From assembly GCA_965652565.1 (NCBI GenBank), contig CBFGWL010000061.1, positions 1 to 18,967 of the forward strand: a DNA stretch of 18,967 nt. Reading direction: 5' to 3'. Shown here one piece after another: positions 15,806-18,967 of the stretch; position 1 is the stretch's first letter, and each line of letters begins with the position of its first letter. The DNA comes from RSA11 sp965652565. GTDB taxonomy: Bacteria > Actinomycetota > Thermoleophilia > Solirubrobacterales > 70-9. The translations under genes were made by a program, and so were the position numbers. The notes under the pieces are model-generated. The model was not told the origin of the DNA. It was given only the letters and a program-made list of their open reading frames with translations, and searched no databases.

Positions 15806-16447
15806 GTGTCGTTCAGAGAAAGAGACGAATGGGAGCTCGATCGCCTCGGCGACGAGGAGCTCCTGGCCTACGTAGCCGCCGCGCGGAGCGCGGGCAACAA
15901 CGGCGCGATGAGCACCGCGCTGGGGATCTTCGCCTATCGCCGCTACGACGATCTCGTGCGCTACGCGCGCCTGAAGGTGCCGACCGAGCAGGACGCCGAG
16001 GATCTCGCCCAGCAGGCGCTCGAAGGAGTGTTCAAGGCCGCGTTCGACGGGACGGTGCCCGGGGAGGCCGTCAACTTCGTCTACACGGTCCTGCGCCGGC
16101 GCATCGCCGACTTCACCGACCGGCGCAAGCGCCGCGGCGGCGGCGATCTGCCCTTGCCCGAGGAACGCGACGATGATGATGAGCGGGCCGGCCCGCCGGC
16201 GGCGATCCAGCCGAACTTCGCGCCCGAGATCGACCTCCAGGATGTGATCGATCAGGCCAAGGCAGAGCTGAGCGCGGCGCACCGGGAGGTCGTCGACCTC
16301 TACCTTGGAGATGGCTATGACGCCAAGGAGACCGCGGAGCGGGTAAACGCAGCCTTCGCGGACCTTGATCCCCCCATGAGCGATGCCAACGTCCACCAGA
16401 TCGCGCGGCGCTATCGCGTGAGATTGCGCGAGCTGCTTGAGCAATGA
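15806..16447 (+). CDS. ECF-like RNA polymerase sigma factor
   Basis: A sigma-70 family protein of 213 residues with regions 2 and 4 only. Region 2 spans about 45-110: YDDLVRYARLKVPTEQDAEDLAQQALEGVF holds the core-binding and -10 recognition helices, followed by VLRRRIADFTDRRKRR. An acidic Pro-rich linker (115-145, EERDDDDERAGP) separates it from region 4 (about 146-213), whose helix-turn-helix includes AHREVVDLYLGDGYDAKETAERV. Region 4 is unusual in having an insert (NAAFADLDPPMSDANVHQ) between HTH helices. The GTG at 15806 has GGAG 7 nt upstream; an in-frame ATG at 15695 is upstream of the likely promoter. Its stop overlaps the next gene (ATGA), so that gene is the best candidate for its regulator. 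Confidence 0.85.
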   Translation: MSFRERDEWELDRLGDEELLAYVAAARSAGNNGAMSTALGIFAYRRYDDLVRYARLKVPTEQDAEDLAQQALEGVFKAAFDGTVPGEAVNFVYTVLRRRIADFTDRRKRRGGGDLPLPEERDDDDERAGPPAAIQPNFAPEIDLQDVIDQAKAELSAAHREVVDLYLGDGYDAKETAERVNAAFADLDPPMSDANVHQIARRYRVRLRELLEQ

Positions 16448-17124
16448 ACGAAGTCGAACGTCTTTTCCGTGACTTCGTCGCCGAGCACAAGTCCGGCGGC
16501 GAGGCCGACCCGCGCGCGTTCGTGGACCAGCTGACCGACGACACCGATCGGCTCGAGCTCGCGGCGCTGATCGAGCACTACCTGGAGCGCGCTCCCGGCA
16601 AGCGCTGGGATCCGCAGGAGTTCGCCGCCTCGAAGGCGGCGCAGGTGACCGACTCGATCCTCGCCGAGTGGGAGCTCGCGGGCGAGCGCCAGGAGGAGAC
16701 GGTCGGGTGGCGCGAGCTGCTGCCGGCGCTCCGCACACGCGCGCGGATCATGCGGCGCGAGGTGGTCGCGCGCCTGGCCGAGACGCTCGGCGTTCCCGAC
16801 AAACAGGAGAAGGTGGGCACCTACTACCACCGCATGGAGCTCGAGGAGCTACCCGTGGAGGGCATCTCCAACCGGGTCCTCGAAGCGCTTGGCGAGATCC
16901 TCGGCGAGAGCGCGGAGACGCTCCGCCGGGCCGGGCGGGTGCGCACGGGCAGCAAACCCGTTGCACCCGGCGTCGCATTCACGCGCACGGCCTTCCCGGG
17001 CCCCGATGCCCCCTCCGGCGAAGCCGCGGAGAAGCCCGCGCGGCCGGCAGGGGCGCCGGGTGAGGATGAGCGCGACCTCGTCGACGAGCTCTTTACCGGC
17101 GGCCCCGACGCCGGGCGCGGCTAG
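16444..17124 (+). CDS. Helix-turn-helix protein coupled to the sigma factor (putative regulator)
   Basis: A 226-residue protein that I cannot assign to a named family. The N-terminus (5-50, LFRDFVAEHKSGGEADP...RLELAALIEHYLERAP) resembles helical segments found at the start of some sigma-linked regulators. Residues about 88-162 look like a divergent XRE-type HTH: RARIMRREVVARLAETLGV, then KVGTYYHRMELEELPVEGIS and VLEALGEILG. The C-terminal 60 residues are Pro/Ala/Gly-rich and disordered, ending in an acidic patch (EDERDLVDELF). ATGA overlap with the sigma gene implies equimolar production. An anti-sigma or repressor role, and cleavage by the peptidase at 17442-18002, is inference from context. 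Confidence 0.7.
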   Translation: MNEVERLFRDFVAEHKSGGEADPRAFVDQLTDDTDRLELAALIEHYLERAPGKRWDPQEFAASKAAQVTDSILAEWELAGERQEETVGWRELLPALRTRARIMRREVVARLAETLGVPDKQEKVGTYYHRMELEELPVEGISNRVLEALGEILGESAETLRRAGRVRTGSKPVAPGVAFTRTAFPGPDAPSGEAAEKPARPAGAPGEDERDLVDELFTGGPDAGRG

Positions 17125-17143
17125 TCACATAGCCGTCAGCCCA

Positions 17144-17162
17144 GGGTCGCGGCGGGCGACCC
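17144..17162. other. Stem-loop between second and third genes of the sigma operon
   Basis: GGGTCGC (17144-17150) and GCGACCC (17156-17162) form a perfect 7-bp stem with a 5-nt loop, ending 10 nt before the ATG at 17173. No T-run follows. It could attenuate readthrough, mask the start region of the next gene, or act as a protein-binding palindrome. Confidence 0.4.
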
Positions 17163-17172
17163 CACCACCAGG

Positions 17173-17406
17173 ATGGTTCGCACGGGCGCACACGATCCGC
17201 TCGCGCTCTTCGCCTTCGCGCTGCGCGAGCGGGACTGGGTCCTGGCGGACCTGATCGCTGCTGCGCGGTGGCGCAAGGCGCCGCCGCGGCGCGAGTTCGA
17301 GCGCGTCCTGCGCGAGACCCAGGCCGAGCTCAGGCCGGCCACGCTCGAGCGCCTGCATCGGTGGGCCCAGTTGGCGCGTGCTCTGGAGCGGGAGGCAGAC
17401 CGTTGA
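17173..17406 (+). CDS. Small helical protein in the sigma/peptidase cluster, 77 aa
   Basis: An unrecognised 77-residue protein, strongly basic and almost all alpha-helical by eye (DPLALFAFALRERDWVLADLIAAARW, then an Arg/Glu/Leu-rich amphipathic stretch to the end). There are no cysteines, no signal peptide and no membrane helix. Codons are consistently G/C-ending in this frame, which supports real coding. It follows the HTH gene by 48 bp containing a stem-loop. Its TGA stop is embedded in the -35 of the peptidase promoter. No good ribosome site precedes the ATG. It could be an adaptor or inhibitor for its neighbours, but nothing in the sequence proves this. Confidence 0.6.
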   Translation: MVRTGAHDPLALFAFALRERDWVLADLIAAARWRKAPPRREFERVLRETQAELRPATLERLHRWAQLARALEREADR

Positions 17407-17431
17407 AGATGCGGCGAAGGACACCTAGCAT
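17403..17431 (+). promoter_or_regulatory. Promoter of the ImmA/IrrE peptidase gene
   Basis: TTGAAG (17403-17408), a 17-bp spacer and TAGCAT (17426-17431) form a good promoter. Transcription would start near 17438, a few bases before the ATG at 17442. The peptidase may thus be expressed independently of the sigma operon. Confidence 0.55.
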
Positions 17432-17441
17432 CCCCGCCGCC

Positions 17442-18002
17442 ATGGAGTGGATCGAGCAGCGGGCGCGAGCGATCCTCGAGACCGTGCCCGAGTACGTGTG
17501 GGACGGGAAGAGCCTGCCGGTGCCGGTGGAGGACATCGTCGACTCCTGCTTCGGGCTGCACGTGATGGACGTCGAGGACATGACGTCCGCACCCGGCTGC
17601 CCGCCGCTGGACGAAGGTCAGACCCTCTCCGGTCTGCTGCTCGCCGAGAAGAAGCAGATCTGGTGCAACGCCAGCGAGGGGATCCAGTGGCCCCCGCGCC
17701 GGCGCTTCACGATCGCGCACGAGCTCGGCCACTGGGTGCTGCACGCCCCCGGCCAGGACAAGCTCTTTTGCCGGCGCGCCACGATCGCGCCCGAGGACAC
17801 CGCGCGCAAGAACGGCAAGGACGAGCGGCCGCCCCTCCCCCTCACCGAGGAGGAGGCGAACGCCTTCGCGGCCGCGCTGCTCATGCCGGCGGACCTGGTC
17901 GAGTACCACTACCGCAACACGACGCGCGACTTCGAGCGCCTCTGCGCGATGTTCGCGTCGAGCCAGGCCGCGATGGGGCGGCGGCTGCGGGCGGTGATCT
18001 GA
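17442..18002 (+). CDS. ImmA/IrrE-family zinc metallopeptidase
   Basis: A cytoplasmic gluzincin-like peptidase of 186 residues (COG2856/DUF955 type). The zinc motif is HELGH at 93-97 within RFTIAHELGHWVLH. The third ligand is the glutamate of EEEANAFAAALLMP (about Glu136), the family hallmark. The N-terminal part (VPVEDIVDSCFGLHVMDVEDM) also fits. Characterised relatives (ImmA, IrrE/PprI) relieve repression by cleaving or inactivating HTH repressors encoded nearby. The HTH protein at 16444-17124 is the obvious candidate partner here, which is inference. The ATG at 17442 is chosen from the TTGAAG-17-TAGCAT promoter; an in-frame ATG at 17409 would lie within that promoter but is possible on a readthrough transcript. 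Confidence 0.9.
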   Translation: MEWIEQRARAILETVPEYVWDGKSLPVPVEDIVDSCFGLHVMDVEDMTSAPGCPPLDEGQTLSGLLLAEKKQIWCNASEGIQWPPRRRFTIAHELGHWVLHAPGQDKLFCRRATIAPEDTARKNGKDERPPLPLTEEEANAFAAALLMPADLVEYHYRNTTRDFERLCAMFASSQAAMGRRLRAVI

Positions 18003-18042
18003 TCGCAACCTGGATCGTGGCTCAGCGCCGCTCGGTCGGGAG

Positions 18043-18075
18043 TTCCAGGCGGGCTGCAGATCGGTCAGCCTGGAA
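18043..18075. repeat. Inverted repeat after the peptidase gene
   Basis: TTCCAGGC (18043-18050) and GCCTGGAA (18068-18075) are perfect 8-bp arms with a 17-bp spacer in the 131-bp gap between convergent genes. There is no T-run. It may end transcription from one or both sides or be a protein site. Confidence 0.4.
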
Positions 18076-18133
18076 TGCGGGATAGTTGGTCGCCATATAC
18101 GCGTACTTCTCCCGAGGCGTAAGGGCGCGGGGG

Positions 18134-18637
18134 TCAGCGGCGCCCGCGCAGCGGCACGCAGTTATCGGGGCGGAACTTGGCCTTCCTGCGGACCACCTTG
18201 CCGTCGGGGCGGCGCATCTTGGTGCTCACGCGGGCAACGGTGAAGACCCACTCGCCGCAGCGAAAGCGCGGCTTTCGCAGCTCGAGCTTGGCCTTCACCG
18301 GGCCGACCGTCGAGACCAGGAGCTTGCCCTTGGCCTTGGCCTTGCGCGGCCCCCAGCGCTTCCAGCGCAGCTTGGTGAAGATCTGCGTGTTGGAGCCGGC
18401 GATCGGGAAGGCGCCGCGGACGTGCAGCGTGCAGCGCCGCGGCTTGATCCGGTGCTTGCCGCGCGGCGGCGACCAACTGCTCACGCAGACCACATGCAAG
18501 GGCCTGCCGGCAGGCGAGCTGTCGGCGTGCACGGGCGTCGACGGCGCCGTGAGCCAAAGGGCCAGGGCGAGCGCAAGCAGGCTGAGCGCCGCGAGCACGC
18601 TCTTCCCGCGGCTGGTTGTTCCCCCGAAACTGAGCAC
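18134..18637 (-). CDS. Secreted basic protein with four cysteines
   Basis: A 167-residue protein of unknown function. It has a clear Sec signal peptide: basic start (SRGK), hydrophobic core (SVLAALSLLALALALWLTAP) and a probable cleavage site after VHA at residue 38. The mature part, about 129 residues, is very rich in Lys and Arg and contains four cysteines (51, 69, 127, 160) that could form two disulfides. It appears beta-rich, with alternating short strands (RCTLHVRGAFP, GKLLVSTVG, EWVFTVARV). The GTG start at 18637 has no obvious ribosome site; a CTAGGCG box about 45 nt upstream might be a -10. It converges on the peptidase gene. An extracellular or wall-associated structural role is possible but unproven. 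Confidence 0.7.
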   Translation of the reverse strand: MLSFGGTTSRGKSVLAALSLLALALALWLTAPSTPVHADSSPAGRPLHVVCVSSWSPPRGKHRIKPRRCTLHVRGAFPIAGSNTQIFTKLRWKRWGPRKAKAKGKLLVSTVGPVKAKLELRKPRFRCGEWVFTVARVSTKMRRPDGKVVRRKAKFRPDNCVPLRGRR

Positions 18638-18852
18638 CCGCCAAGGCTTGCAGGCTCACCGGACTGCGGCAATCGGCAAGACGCCTAGGCCTGCGGCTTG
18701 GTGCGGTTCGGTTGCGCCGCGCCCCGCGCGCCGAAGGCTCGGCCGGGCGGGCGGTGCCAAGCAGCCGGTCCCGCAGGATCATCGGCGCCGAACGGCGCGA
18801 CCGTTAGTGCGGAAGGCGCAGCACAACGCCGGATCCTCAGCTCAGCCAGCGC
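18638..18852. other. Intergenic interval, no gene recognised
   Basis: These 215 bp hold the upstream region of the secreted-protein gene and the end of the permease transcript. A GCGCC-GAAC-GGCGC stem (18785-18798) is the only structure seen. No tRNA fold, promoter with both hexamers or convincing frame was found. Confidence 0.4.
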
Positions 18853-18967
18853 TTACTTCGTAACCGCGCTGCGGTACTTCCGCGTCGCGATCACCGCGAA
18901 GAAGGCGGCGATGCCGATCGCCCAGACGAAGGCGAGCCACACGTCGCTGCCGGCCGGGGTGCCCTGC
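18853..18967 (-). CDS. C-terminal end of a membrane protein, probably an ABC-2 type permease
   Basis: Only the last 37 residues are in the window. The frame is open to the right edge and ends in TAA (18855-18853). The sequence has a short polar start (TPAGSDVW), one hydrophobic helix (LAFVWAIGIAAFFAVIAT) and a basic end (RKYRSAVTK). A final helix followed by a (R)RYR-type basic tail is typical of DrrB-like ABC-2 permeases, which would pair with an ATPase gene upstream on the minus strand, beyond the window. The assignment is tentative because so little is visible; the presence of a coding end here is more certain. Confidence 0.5.
   Translation of the reverse strand, partial: QGTPAGSDVWLAFVWAIGIAAFFAVIATRKYRSAVTK

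Noticed and set aside
14684..16738. Very long open frame on the minus strand across the permease and sigma genes
   Set aside because: It is antisense to the sigma and HTH genes and out of frame with the permease, its product is Arg/Ala/Gly-rich low complexity, and only its last 52 codons look like a real gene.
16444..17124. Calling the HTH protein a definite anti-sigma factor
   Set aside because: There is no zinc anti-sigma motif and no transmembrane helix; only the overlap with the sigma gene suggests it, so it is kept as a hypothesis.
17136..18008. Minus-strand frame of 290 codons antisense to the peptidase
   Set aside because: The HELGH peptidase on the plus strand explains the region; the antisense product has no recognisable domain.
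18785..18798. GCGCC-GAAC-GGCGC stem
   Set aside because: Five-bp GC stem without a T-run; expected often by chance at this base composition.

Overview
The window is about 72% G+C and gene-dense, with almost every codon ending in G or C. Many genes lack a Shine-Dalgarno sequence and instead have a TANNNT box 6-10 nt before the start codon. Together with gltB-gltD order, an ATGA/GTGA-coupled xseA-xseB pair and the protein sequences, this points to a high-GC actinobacterium. My best guess is the Thermoleophilia (Solirubrobacter-like), but this is inference, since there is no rRNA in the window.

Layout. 1-3092: the C-terminal part of the glutamate synthase large subunit (gltB), overlapping a complete small subunit gene (gltD). 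3106-4476 (-): a GlcD/Dld-type FAD oxidase, divergent from an alpha/beta hydrolase (4538-5458), which is followed by a 34-residue membrane peptide. 5580-7768: a self-contained efflux cassette made of a TetR repressor with a promoter-embedded operator, an intrinsic terminator, a second copy of the operator and a DHA2-type MFS pump. 7863-8219: an orphan GroES-like protein. 8229-10646 (-): a 65-residue hypothetical protein, a NERD-domain nuclease-like protein, and a two-TM membrane protein translationally coupled to the NERD gene. 10753-12428: exonuclease VII (xseA-xseB). 12425-14679: a second TetR/DHA2 pump pair, this one divergent. 14684-15663 (-): a Pro/Lys-rich small protein and a TauE/SafE permease. 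15806-18002: an ECF-like sigma factor, an HTH protein, a small helical protein and an ImmA/IrrE zinc peptidase in a row. 18134-18637 (-): a secreted basic protein. 18853-18967 (-): the C-terminal end of a probable ABC-2 permease.

The most interesting block is 15806-18002. The sigma factor and the XRE-like protein overlap by ATGA, and an IrrE/ImmA-type metallopeptidase follows with its own promoter. Known ImmA/IrrE enzymes inactivate HTH repressors by cleavage, so this may be a proteolysis-triggered sigma-factor switch. That is inference and untested. A second point of interest is the NERD gene with the tail of its upstream partner, which uses clearly more A/T-ending codons than its surroundings. 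No rRNA, tRNA, CRISPR array, IS element or origin was found, and no gap exceeds 300 bases.
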